DNA of 64,000 nt, from positions 186,001 through 250,000 of the forward strand of contig NZ_CP081943.1 in NCBI RefSeq assembly GCF_020423045.1. Direction: 5' to 3'. Positions 26,676-34,239 of this stretch are shown one piece after another. Below the pieces are notes generated by a model that saw only the letters and a list, made by a program, of their open reading frames with translations, had not been told where the DNA came from and did not search any database. The translations under genes and the position numbers were made by a program. Within the stretch, counting starts at the first letter, position 1. Every line of letters starts with the position of its first letter. This stretch comes from Pseudomonas sp. MM213 (GTDB taxonomy: Bacteria; Pseudomonadota; Gammaproteobacteria; Pseudomonadales; Pseudomonadaceae).

Positions 26676-27320
26676 ATGAGTTTGCACTCATCCAAGATTC
26701 AGGTGACTTACGACTTCATCTGCCCATGGTGCTGGATCGGTGAAGAAAATCTCGAACGCGCGCTTGCCGCTTCGGATTATTCAGCTGACGGCCACATTAC
26801 GTTCCTGCCTTATCAGTTGAACCCGGACATGCCTGTTCAGGGCATGGATCGTAAAGCCTACCGCTCTGGCAAGTTCGGCAGCTGGGCGCGTAGCCAGGCC
26901 ATGGACGCACAGGTGACCCACGCCGGCAAGGCTGTCGGTCTGGAGTTCGATTACGAACGAGTCAAAAAAACCCCCAACACCTTGGCAGGGCATCGGCTGG
27001 TATGGCGAGAACAACTGGCGGGTAGAGACGCGTCCCTCCTGATCAAGGCCATTTTCAAGGCGTACTTCAGCGAGGGGCGGGATATCGGCGACCTCAATGT
27101 GCTGGCCGACATCGCTGCCGAAACGGGGCTGGACCGGGGGGCAGTTGTCGACTTTCTCAACACCGAGGAAGGCACCGCTGAAGTCCTGAAGCTGGAGGCC
27201 ATAACCAAGGCCTCCGGTGTGCGCTCGGTACCGAGTATTCAGATCGCAGACGACGTCATCAGTGGTGCTCAGCCCATCGAAGTAATGATCCAGATACTAA
27301 GACGAAGCCAGGCGGCTTAA
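26676..27320 (+). CDS. DsbA-family oxidoreductase, FrnE-like (C-P-W-C)
   Basis: A 214-aa cytoplasmic thioredoxin-fold protein with CPWC at residues 18-21 (YDFICPWCWIGEENLERAL), a helical insertion and a cis-Pro region SGVRSVPSIQI. This is the FrnE/polyketide-associated DsbA family (PF01323), related to 2-hydroxychromene-2-carboxylate isomerases. It follows LysR2 and precedes the ene-reductase by 37 bp, so the three enzyme genes to 29661 look like one operon. It may act as a thiol oxidoreductase or an isomerase; I cannot decide. Confidence 0.85.
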   Translation: MSLHSSKIQVTYDFICPWCWIGEENLERALAASDYSADGHITFLPYQLNPDMPVQGMDRKAYRSGKFGSWARSQAMDAQVTHAGKAVGLEFDYERVKKTPNTLAGHRLVWREQLAGRDASLLIKAIFKAYFSEGRDIGDLNVLADIAAETGLDRGAVVDFLNTEEGTAEVLKLEAITKASGVRSVPSIQIADDVISGAQPIEVMIQILRRSQAA

Positions 27321-27357
27321 GCCATTTTTTCAATCCCTATTCATTCAGGAAATCATC

Positions 27358-28470
27358 ATGACTCATCACTTGTTCAGCCCGATCAAACTCGGCCTGCTCA
27401 CCCTTGATCATCGCGTCGCCATGGCCCCTTTGACTCGCTCCCGTGCGGGCCAGCCTGGCAACGTACCGACCTCAATGAACGTCGAGTACTACCGTCAGCG
27501 TGCCAGTGCCGCGTTGATCATCACCGAGGCTACGCAGATTTCGCAGCAGGGGCAGGGTTACGCCTGGACGCCCGGCATCCATAGCGACGAGCAGATTCAG
27601 GGCTGGAAAGCTGTCAGCGAAGCCGTGCATGCAGAAGGCGGGCGCATCTTCCTGCAGCTCTGGCATGTGGGGCGGGTGTCGCACCCGGTATTTCAACCTG
27701 ACGGCGGCCTGCCGGTGGCACCGACCGCGCAGCCGGTCCCAGGCAAGACGTTCATCCTGAATGAAAAGGGCGAGGGGGTCTGGGGTGATGTACCGGTTCC
27801 TCAGGAGCTGGACATTCCAGGCATTGAATCGATCGTCGCCGACTTCCGCAAGGCCGCTCGCAATGCACTTCTTGCCGGTATGGACGGTGTGGAGATTCAC
27901 GCAGGCAATGGTTATCTGCTTGACCAATTTATCAACAGCGCCAGCAACCAGCGTAGCGATCGCTACGGTGGAAGTATCGAAAACCGCGCGCGGCTATTGC
28001 TCGAAGTCGTGCAAGCCGTGACCGAAGAAATAGGCGCCGAACGTGTTGCTGTGCGCCTGACACCGATGGGGCGTTTCATGGGCATGGGCGATGACACCCC
28101 GGAACAGACCTTTGGCTACATTGCATCCCGGCTCAATCACTGGAATCTCGCTTACCTGCACCTGGTAGAACCGATGATGGTCGGCACGGTGCTCGACGAA
28201 AGCAACGATCCCCGCTGGGACGCCATCATCAAGCAGCTGCGTACTGACTTCCATGGCGTTCTGATGCTGGCGGGTGGGTACTCCGGCGAAACGGCCGAAC
28301 AGGCTATCGCGCAGGGGCGTGCCGACCTCATCGCTTTTGGTCGCCCGTTCATTGCCAACCCCGACTTGCCAGCGCGTTTGCGTGGCCGTACCGAACTCAA
28401 CCCGGCGGACGGCAACAGCTTTTTTGGCGGCGACGCCAAGGGGTACATCGACTATCCGGTGTTGGCATAA
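27358..28470 (+). CDS. Old-yellow-enzyme-family FMN ene-reductase
   Basis: A 370-aa TIM-barrel flavoprotein of the OYE/NemA/XenB group. Seen are FSPIKLGLLTLDHRVAMAPLTRSR at the start, QLWHVGRVSHP, and the active-site pair His/Asn in VEIHAGNGYLLDQFI. The FMN-phosphate region is DLIAFGRPFIANPDLPARL. It reduces activated C=C bonds or nitro groups of xenobiotics with NAD(P)H. Context suggests ring reduction or detoxification in the aromatic pathway. A GGAAAT ribosome site is weak. Confidence 0.92.
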   Translation: MTHHLFSPIKLGLLTLDHRVAMAPLTRSRAGQPGNVPTSMNVEYYRQRASAALIITEATQISQQGQGYAWTPGIHSDEQIQGWKAVSEAVHAEGGRIFLQLWHVGRVSHPVFQPDGGLPVAPTAQPVPGKTFILNEKGEGVWGDVPVPQELDIPGIESIVADFRKAARNALLAGMDGVEIHAGNGYLLDQFINSASNQRSDRYGGSIENRARLLLEVVQAVTEEIGAERVAVRLTPMGRFMGMGDDTPEQTFGYIASRLNHWNLAYLHLVEPMMVGTVLDESNDPRWDAIIKQLRTDFHGVLMLAGGYSGETAEQAIAQGRADLIAFGRPFIANPDLPARLRGRTELNPADGNSFFGGDAKGYIDYPVLA

Positions 28471-28524
28471 CGCAACGTCAAATCCAGAGGCTGTGGGAAT
28501 CACCCTGCTACGAGGAGAGAGGTA

Positions 28525-29661
28525 ATGAAGAGTTCAGACGTTCCGAAGGCCTTGGTCATTGGTGGTTCCCTGGGAGGACTGTTCGCCGCCACGGCGTTGC
28601 GTGCGATAGGCTGGCACGTCGACATTTTCGAGCGATCCCCCGCGGCGATGGATAGCCGTGGTGGAGGCATTGTTCTGCAAGCAGATGTCCTTCAGCATTT
28701 TCGCTATGCCGGAATCAAACCGGCCAATGCACTTGGAGTCCGCTCCCATGATCGTCTGTATTTGAATCGAGCTGGCACCGTCGTGCATAAAGAGCCGATG
28801 CCGCAAACTCAGACGTCCTGGAACACGCTCTACAATTCATTGTTCTCTGCCTTTCCTGCCGAGCACTATCACCGTGGAAAGACGCTGGTTGATCTGACTC
28901 AAAATGAGCAACGAGTGACTGCGAATTTTGCAGATGGCAGCAGTGCTGAGGGAGACCTGCTGATTGGTGCCGATGGTGCGGGTTCAACCGTGCGAAGTCT
29001 GGTGTTGCCTGGTGCGCAATACACCTATTCGGGGTATGTAGTCTGGCGTGGTCTGGTTGATGAAGACGGACTTCCAGAGTTCGCCAAAGCGCAGCTTTAC
29101 GAAGACTTTGTCTTTCAACAAGACCCTGAATCGTTGATGTTGGAATACATGGTGCCGGGCTTGAATGGCTCGGTTAATCCTGGCGAGCGACGGTTCAACT
29201 GGCTCTGGTATTTGAAAGCTGCCCAAGGCGCAGCATTAGATGCTGTGCTCACTGATAACAATGGTCATCGGCGTAGCCACTCCATTCCACCGGGAGCCTT
29301 GGCCGCTCAGCAGGATGCTTACCTGCGAGACATGGGTGAGCAGCATGCCAACCCGGCTTTTCGTGAACTGATTCGCCAGACCAAGGATATTTTCGTTCAA
29401 GCGATCCTTGATCTGAAAGTCCCCCAAATGGTGTTTGGTCGCGTGTTGCTGACTGGCGATGCCGCTTTTGTGCCGCGTCCTCATACGGCCGGCAGCACGG
29501 CCAAGGCAGCCCGCAATGCACTGTCCCTGGCTCAAGCGATCGACGACATTGGCGACATCGATAAAGGCTTGCTGGTCTGGCAGCAACTGCAACTTGCAGA
29601 AGGCAAGCGTATGGCGGATTGGGGGGTGAGCATGGGTGACCGGATCATGGGCATCAACTGA
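28525..29661 (+). CDS. FAD-dependent aromatic monooxygenase, second dihydroxypyridine-hydroxylase-like copy
   Basis: A 378-aa relative of the enzyme at 16378. The N-terminal FAD motif is VIGGSLGGLFAATAL and the second motif is RVLLTGDAAFVPRPHTAG. YSGYVVWRGLVDEDG and LKVPQMVFGRVLLTGDA align with the first copy. GAGGAGAGAGG gives a strong ribosome site. It is last in the LysR2-linked plus-strand set and is followed by a strong terminator. The divergence between the two copies suggests different substrates or successive hydroxylations. Confidence 0.87.
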   Translation: MKSSDVPKALVIGGSLGGLFAATALRAIGWHVDIFERSPAAMDSRGGGIVLQADVLQHFRYAGIKPANALGVRSHDRLYLNRAGTVVHKEPMPQTQTSWNTLYNSLFSAFPAEHYHRGKTLVDLTQNEQRVTANFADGSSAEGDLLIGADGAGSTVRSLVLPGAQYTYSGYVVWRGLVDEDGLPEFAKAQLYEDFVFQQDPESLMLEYMVPGLNGSVNPGERRFNWLWYLKAAQGAALDAVLTDNNGHRRSHSIPPGALAAQQDAYLRDMGEQHANPAFRELIRQTKDIFVQAILDLKVPQMVFGRVLLTGDAAFVPRPHTAGSTAKAARNALSLAQAIDDIGDIDKGLLVWQQLQLAEGKRMADWGVSMGDRIMGIN

Positions 29662-29739
29662 TCCTGATTCAGCCGCTTTATCTGGATAAAGTTCGTTTAC
29701 AGGCGGGGTGTTGTTGCAGTATTTCCAGGCTGGAATATA

Positions 29740-29782
29740 AAAAGAGGAGAAAGCTTCAGCTCGAAGCTTTCTCCTCTTTTTT
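29740..29782. terminator. Long hairpin terminator after the monooxygenase gene
   Basis: A perfect 18-bp stem (29740-29757 with 29763-29780) with a 5-base loop, flanked by A- and T-runs, so it can act in both directions. It serves the monooxygenase gene and the convergent DUF2790 gene. Confidence 0.9.
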
Positions 29783-29804
29783 GGCATCTGCATGTTTTAA
29801 GGCA

Positions 29805-30074
29805 TTAACCATTCAGGCAAGCGCTACCGAATATCTTGTATTGCAGGTCGTGCGTTGCGCCCTTGTGATCCACATACACCATGTGCGCATCCACCGGGCC
29901 GCAAGCGTTATTTGTGTCCTCTGCAGTAGTGATGTTGATGACTTTGGCGATATCCATGTGTTCGGAGTAATTGTAGTGCTCAGGTTCAGGAGTGGCGACC
30001 TTGACGTTGGAAGCGCTTTGGGCAGAAGCGTAAACGCTAAACATCATGAGTGAGGCGAGCATTGCGTATTTCAT
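29805..30074 (-). CDS. Small secreted DUF2790 protein
   Basis: An 89-aa protein with a signal peptide (MKYAMLASLMMFSVYASAQ). The DUF2790 pattern in the mature part is HYNYSEHMDIAKVINIT, two cysteines ~35 residues apart, and HMVYVDHKGATHDLQYKIFGSACLNG. The family is almost confined to Pseudomonas and is periplasmic. Its function is unknown. Confidence 0.85.
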   Translation of the reverse strand: MKYAMLASLMMFSVYASAQSASNVKVATPEPEHYNYSEHMDIAKVINITTAEDTNNACGPVDAHMVYVDHKGATHDLQYKIFGSACLNG

Positions 30075-30353
30075 GAGGGTGATTTCCAGAGGTTGTTTAA
30101 GAAGGAACTCTTTGTGTGCTTCTGGAGTTAATTGTGATGTCGAGCGTTAGTTTATAAAAATACCCAATTCAAATACCGGTAATTACCACAATTGATGTGT
30201 CACCAACGTGCCTGACAACAAGTGACTGATAAGTTGCATGATCGACAAAGCGCCAGGTATTGCTCACTTGTCCACTTCGTCATGAAGGCTTGAATCGGAG
30301 CAAAAAAAAGGCCGGTCAGACCGGCCAAAGGGAAATTGAGTGTTTCGCTAAAG
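30075..30353. other. Intergenic region between two minus-strand genes
   Basis: It holds the DUF2790 promoter side, an A+T-rich stretch near 30150-30195, and the amidohydrolase terminator. I see no gene. Confidence 0.5.
30302..30326 (-). terminator. Hairpin terminator for the amidohydrolase gene
   Basis: GGCCGG and CCGGCC enclose TCAGA. On the minus strand the stem is followed by eight T. Confidence 0.85.
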
Positions 30354-31481
30354 TTATCCGCGGAGTCCGAGGATTCTGGCCGCGTTTCCACCGAGCACTG
30401 CAGCCTTCTCGCGGGGGCCCAGACCTACGCTTTCTACAAAACGCACCGGTTGTTCGTATCCCATGTCGAAGCAGTAGTCGCTGCCCAGTACCAGATGGTC
30501 GATACCGACATTGGCGATCAAATAGTCCAGAACCGGCCCGGAGTGTGAAACGGTGTCGTAGCTGAATCGCGTCAAATAGCTGCTCGGCTTTTGAGCCAGA
30601 CGCCGTGTCTCGGGACGTGAATTCCAGCCTGCGTCGAGACGCCCGACGAGTATTGGCAATGCTCCACCGGCGTGGGGCAATGACACATGCAGCTGTGGGT
30701 ATCGATCCAGTACTCCACCGAGAATCAGGTGTGAAGCCGCGATAGCGGTATCAAACGGGTTGCCCAGCAGGTTGCTCAGGTAATAGTTACTCAAGCGGCT
30801 GCCGCCAACCGTTTGTTGCGGGTGCAGGAACACTGGCAGTCCCAGCTGTTCAATGCGGGCAAAGACTGGTGCAAAGCGTGGATCGTCCAAGTCCAGACCG
30901 TTGATGTTGGTGCCCATATAAACGCCCCGCACCCCGGGCAGTTCGGCTGTGCGTTCCAGCTCGATAATGGCGTCGTGCACATCCAGCATCGGCAACGTCG
31001 CCAGCACCACAAAACGCAGCGGGTGTTGGCGATGAACAGTTGACGCGGCATCGTTCCAGGCACGTGCCAGGCGAGCATTGAGTTGACGATCTGCCCAGTA
31101 CACCATCGGCACGCTCAAGGACAGCGCCTGAACATCGACGCCTGCGCGATCCATGTCGAGCAAGCGCGCTTGCACATCGATAAATTTCAGGGGCAAAGGC
31201 CCTAATCCGCCGGCCGGGGTAGCGAAGCTGAATGAATTTTCCTGGCGGGTATAGCTTCCACCGAAAGCTTTGCCATCACCGCCCAAGAGGTGCAAGAACT
31301 CTTCAGGATAGTAATGCGCATGGATGTCCACCGATCTCACCGGGATGTCGGCACCCCTCTTGATCGACCCCGCCGAGGCGGGTACCAAACGGGTGACCAG
31401 CAGGCCGCCCGCAGTAGCTGCCATGATGCCTAGCAGTTGGCGACGGGTCTTCGAGAGACAGCAGGGACATTGCATGGTCAA
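30354..31481 (-). CDS. Amidohydrolase-2 family protein (ACMSD-type), Tat-exported
   Basis: A 375-aa protein. The N-terminus (KTRRQLLGIMAATAGGLLV) is a twin-arginine signal. The metal-dependent TIM barrel of PF04909 begins VDIHAHYYPEEFLHLLG (His-x-His metal site), with PVFLHPQQTVGG, ASHLILGGVLDRYP and DHLVLGSDYCFDMGY carrying the later His and Asp residues. Relatives decarboxylate aromatic acids such as 2-amino-3-carboxymuconate semialdehyde, resorcylate or 5-carboxyvanillate. An exported member is unusual, so the substrate is open. It is monocistronic, with a TetR-type dyad 50 bp upstream. Confidence 0.88.
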   Translation of the reverse strand: MTMQCPCCLSKTRRQLLGIMAATAGGLLVTRLVPASAGSIKRGADIPVRSVDIHAHYYPEEFLHLLGGDGKAFGGSYTRQENSFSFATPAGGLGPLPLKFIDVQARLLDMDRAGVDVQALSLSVPMVYWADRQLNARLARAWNDAASTVHRQHPLRFVVLATLPMLDVHDAIIELERTAELPGVRGVYMGTNINGLDLDDPRFAPVFARIEQLGLPVFLHPQQTVGGSRLSNYYLSNLLGNPFDTAIAASHLILGGVLDRYPQLHVSLPHAGGALPILVGRLDAGWNSRPETRRLAQKPSSYLTRFSYDTVSHSGPVLDYLIANVGIDHLVLGSDYCFDMGYEQPVRFVESVGLGPREKAAVLGGNAARILGLRG

Positions 31482-31530
31482 TCTCCTTTTTATTGTTTTT
31501 GTTGGGCGATGAACGCCGAGACGCCTTTAT

Positions 31531-31544
31531 TGATCAGTCGATTA
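31531..31544. promoter_or_regulatory. 14-bp dyad, candidate TetR-type operator (site 3)
   Basis: TGATCA-GT-CGATTA lies 50 bp upstream of the amidohydrolase start. Its arms are imperfect but follow the same 6-2-6 layout as sites 1, 2 and 4. Confidence 0.4.
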
Positions 31545-31672
31545 CTTTTGGATTTTGATTATCAATCGATAAATTGAAATAATGCAAGGGGCTTCAATTG
31601 GCCTTCGTTCCAAATCGGAATCATGGGGGAGCGTTGGTGGTGATGAACGTTCTGCTATAGTCGCGAGCTTAC

Positions 31673-31686
31673 TGATCGCTCGATAA
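31673..31686. promoter_or_regulatory. 14-bp dyad, candidate TetR-type operator (site 4)
   Basis: TGATCG-CT-CGATAA ends just before the AAGGAG ribosome site of the 36-codon ORF and lies ~17 bp after a TATAGT -10-like element. That is a repressor-like position. Confidence 0.45.
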
Positions 31687-31698
31687 AAAGGAGTGGCA

Positions 31699-31809
31699 AT
31701 GACTGACTCCACGTCTGATCCGATAGACGCGCTTGATTGGCGGAATCGCCGCAAGAGCGCCCGCGCAGGTAGTCAGAAGCCATGCAACCCCAAACCCGCT
31801 ACCGATTGA
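31699..31809 (+). CDS. Short ORF (36 aa), possible leader peptide or truncated gene
   Basis: MTDSTSDPIDALDWRN opens the frame after a strong AAGGAG site. The rest is basic (RRKSARAGSQKP) and ends at TGA 31807-31809. It may be the surviving N-terminus of a regulator gene or a leader ORF for LysR3. No family is recognised; only the start signal and the upstream dyad support it. Confidence 0.35.
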   Translation: MTDSTSDPIDALDWRNRRKSARAGSQKPCNPKPATD

Positions 31810-31884
31810 GCACAGCCATGCAAGACGCCCACCGCCTGGTCATGCACAGTCGTTACCTTTACTTTTCGATCTCGGAATCCGTTT

Positions 31885-32784
31885 ATGGATAAGTTGCTGG
31901 CGCTCAAAATGTTCGTCGAAACGGTTCGCTGTGGTGGTTATTCAGCTGCGGCGCGCAAGCTCGGCATCTCCACTTCGTCAGTGACGCGACAGGTAGCCGG
32001 ACTGGAAAGTGAGTTAGGCGCCAGCCTGCTTAACCGCACCACGCGCAACACCAGCGTCACGGTGGCGGGCCAGAACTATTTCGATAAAGCCGTGGCGATC
32101 CTCGAGGCCATCGACGAGGCCGATGCCGTCGTTACCGACCGCGGCAGTGAAGCCCAGGGGCGATTACGGGCCAGCGTCCCGGTGGAATTCGGCCGACGTA
32201 TCATCGCTCCCCATCTGGGGCGGTTGCTTGAGCGCCATCCTGGCCTGGAGATCAGCCTTTCGCTGAGCGACGAGGTCAGTGACCTGCTCAGCGAGCAAAT
32301 CGATGTGTCCGTGCGTCTTGGTTCATCGGTTGTCAGTGATGACATCGTCAGCAAGCGAATCGGTGATTTCCAGCGTTGGGTGGTGGCAAGTCCCGAATAC
32401 CTGACGCGTACCGGGCTACCCCGGAACCCGCGTGACCTGTTGGAGCATCAGTGTCTGCGTTTTGATTACCGCACGGGTCACCACAATTGGACCTTTCAGG
32501 GCGACGAAGAAGTTATCCGCTTGAATGTGCAGGGACGGTTGCAAAGCAACAACGCCGACATTCTGCGCGAGGCGGCGTTGGCCGGTGGCGGGGTGACGCT
32601 GTTGGCCGATTGGCTGGTGCGTGACGATGTCAGCGCAGGTCGGCTAACGCGGGTGCTGGAGCAGTATGAGGTCAACCCTGGCAGTGCAAGCACCTGCATC
32701 AATGCGTTGTATCTGCCCAATCATCGTGGTTCCAGCCGCATCAATGTGTTCATAGAGTTTCTCAAGGAAATACTCGCCCCCTAA
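31885..32784 (+). CDS. LysR-family transcriptional regulator (paralog 3)
   Basis: A 299-aa LysR protein that shares its start MDKLLALKMFV, its GRLRASVPVEFGRRIIAPH block and its ALYLPNHRGSSRINVFI block with paralogs 1 and 2, but is the most diverged of the three. It lies upstream of the RND efflux operon in the same direction. It is probably the local regulator of that pump; an alternative target is the divergent amidohydrolase. Confidence 0.92.
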   Translation: MDKLLALKMFVETVRCGGYSAAARKLGISTSSVTRQVAGLESELGASLLNRTTRNTSVTVAGQNYFDKAVAILEAIDEADAVVTDRGSEAQGRLRASVPVEFGRRIIAPHLGRLLERHPGLEISLSLSDEVSDLLSEQIDVSVRLGSSVVSDDIVSKRIGDFQRWVVASPEYLTRTGLPRNPRDLLEHQCLRFDYRTGHHNWTFQGDEEVIRLNVQGRLQSNNADILREAALAGGGVTLLADWLVRDDVSAGRLTRVLEQYEVNPGSASTCINALYLPNHRGSSRINVFIEFLKEILAP

Positions 32785-33103
32785 GCACGTCCTGTGCATT
32801 TGACCAGACGGCGTTGCGCGTCGCTTTTGGTCGAATCGAAATGCCGGCCGATGCCATCGCGGCGCACAGCGTGCTGCCTTGATTGCGCGCTCGCGCAACA
32901 GCAGCGTTGCCGAATGCGCAACGAAGCCTTGCAGTGGGCAGCGATTCTCCCGGCGTGCCCGGGTTCGTAAAGTGATGCCCATCAACTGACCCCGGTCGTC
33001 AACGCGCCACCCCGCGGCACTGACAAATTTTTTCAATTGGAACTCGCCCCGATTCGGCCGGCTACGGCCCGCTATCGCCTGGCGAAAGTATGAGGAATGT
33101 CCC
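32785..33103. other. Promoter region of the RND efflux operon
   Basis: A 319-bp gap with the perfect inverted repeat TTGCGCG-CT-CGCGCAA at 32883-32898 and further GCGTTGC/GCGCAACG half-sites around 32811 and 32916. These resemble the GCGCAA repeats near LysR2. No gene is seen. An ATGAGGAATGTCCC stretch precedes the adaptor start. Confidence 0.5.
32883..32898. promoter_or_regulatory. Perfect inverted repeat upstream of the RND operon
   Basis: TTGCGCG and CGCGCAA flank CT. It lies 100 bp after LysR3 and ~205 bp before the adaptor gene. It is a candidate LysR3 site. Confidence 0.45.
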
Positions 33104-34237
33104 ATGAAACCCCTGCAGACGGTTCCCTTGATCCTCTCGGCTCTGGCGCTGGCGGTCGTGCTCGCTGGCTGCAAGCAAGAGGCCCCCGCACAAGCGGTTA
33201 CACCGCCACAGGTTGGTGTCGTGACGCTTCAATCACAAACGTACACAGTGCAAAGCGAGCTACCGGGACGTACCGCGCCGTTCCGCGTTGCAGAAGTGCG
33301 GCCGCAAGTGGACGGTATCATCGAGCAGCGTCTGTTTGACGAGGGCAGTGAGGTGAAACCCGGACAGCCGCTGTACCGCATTGATCCATCACCGTACGAA
33401 GCAGACGTCGCCCGCGCCCGCGCATCGTTTCAACAGGCCCGTTCCCTCGCAGACCGTTATCGACAGCTGATCGGAGAAAAGGCGGTGAGCCGTCAAGAGT
33501 TCGAGGATGCACAGGCGCGACAACTGACGGCGGAGGCTGACCTCAAGCGTGCCGAGATCAACCTGCGTTACACCCGTGTGCTCGCACCGATTGCTGGCCG
33601 CATCGGCCGCTCCAGCGTGACCGAAGGTGCGCTGGTGAACAACGGCCAGGCAGCGGCCATGGCATCGATTCAGCAACTCGACCCCATCTATGTCGATATC
33701 ACCGAGTCATCTGCAAACCTGCTCAAACTGCGTGATGATCTCAAGCAAGGGCGCCTGGAGACGGCGGGGGCGGACGCCGCCGTGGTGAGCCTCGCGTTGG
33801 AGAACGGCAGTGCCTATGGACTGCCGGGGCGCTTGAAGTTTTCTGAGGTGTCAGTCGACCCCTCCACCGGTTCGGTGACCCTGCGCGCCGTGTTTCCCAA
33901 CCCGGAGCACCTGCTACTCCCTGGCATGTTTGTGCGTGCAAAACTTCAGAGCGGCGTCCGACAAGCCGCCATCCTTGCTCCGCAGCAAGGGGTGACCCGC
34001 GACCTGAAGGGTAATCCCAGCGCACTGGTGGTCAGCGCTGATGGAACCGTTGAACAGCGTCCCCTGACGGCCAATCGCACAGTGGGCAACCAATGGCTGG
34101 TAGAGCGTGGCCTCGAAGCGGGGGATCGCTTGATCACTGAAGGGCTGCAGTTCGTCAAACCAGGCATGAAGGTCTCTGTGACTGCCGCGCAAAACGTGGC
34201 ACCGGTGTTGGCCGGTGCCGTGGCTGGGGGGAACTGA
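33104..34237 (+). CDS. RND efflux periplasmic adaptor (MexA/AcrA family) lipoprotein
   Basis: A 377-aa membrane-fusion protein. Its lipobox is VVLAGC (Cys23). The lipoyl half-motifs are [31 protein letters not shown] and [22 protein letters not shown], flanking an alpha-helical hairpin. The beta-barrel part follows ([27 protein letters not shown]). It links the inner-membrane pump to the outer-membrane channel. It is the first gene of the adaptor-pump-channel operon and lies two bases before the pump gene. Confidence 0.94.
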   Translation: MKPLQTVPLILSALALAVVLAGCKQEAPAQAVTPPQVGVVTLQSQTYTVQSELPGRTAPFRVAEVRPQVDGIIEQRLFDEGSEVKPGQPLYRIDPSPYEADVARARASFQQARSLADRYRQLIGEKAVSRQEFEDAQARQLTAEADLKRAEINLRYTRVLAPIAGRIGRSSVTEGALVNNGQAAAMASIQQLDPIYVDITESSANLLKLRDDLKQGRLETAGADAAVVSLALENGSAYGLPGRLKFSEVSVDPSTGSVTLRAVFPNPEHLLLPGMFVRAKLQSGVRQAAILAPQQGVTRDLKGNPSALVVSADGTVEQRPLTANRTVGNQWLVERGLEAGDRLITEGLQFVKPGMKVSVTAAQNVAPVLAGAVAGGN

Positions 34238-34239
34238 AC

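Larger units (their letters stand above)
31482..31884. other. Divergent promoter region between amidohydrolase and LysR3 genes
   Basis: It holds two TetR-type dyads (31531-31544 and 31673-31686), a TATAGT -10-like element near 31655, and a 36-codon ORF with a good ribosome site (31699-31809). Confidence 0.5.

Noticed and set aside
31739..31984. A frame covering the LysR3 start region in another phase
   Set aside because: It overlaps the well-supported LysR3 HTH and has Arg/Pro/Ser-rich shadow composition.
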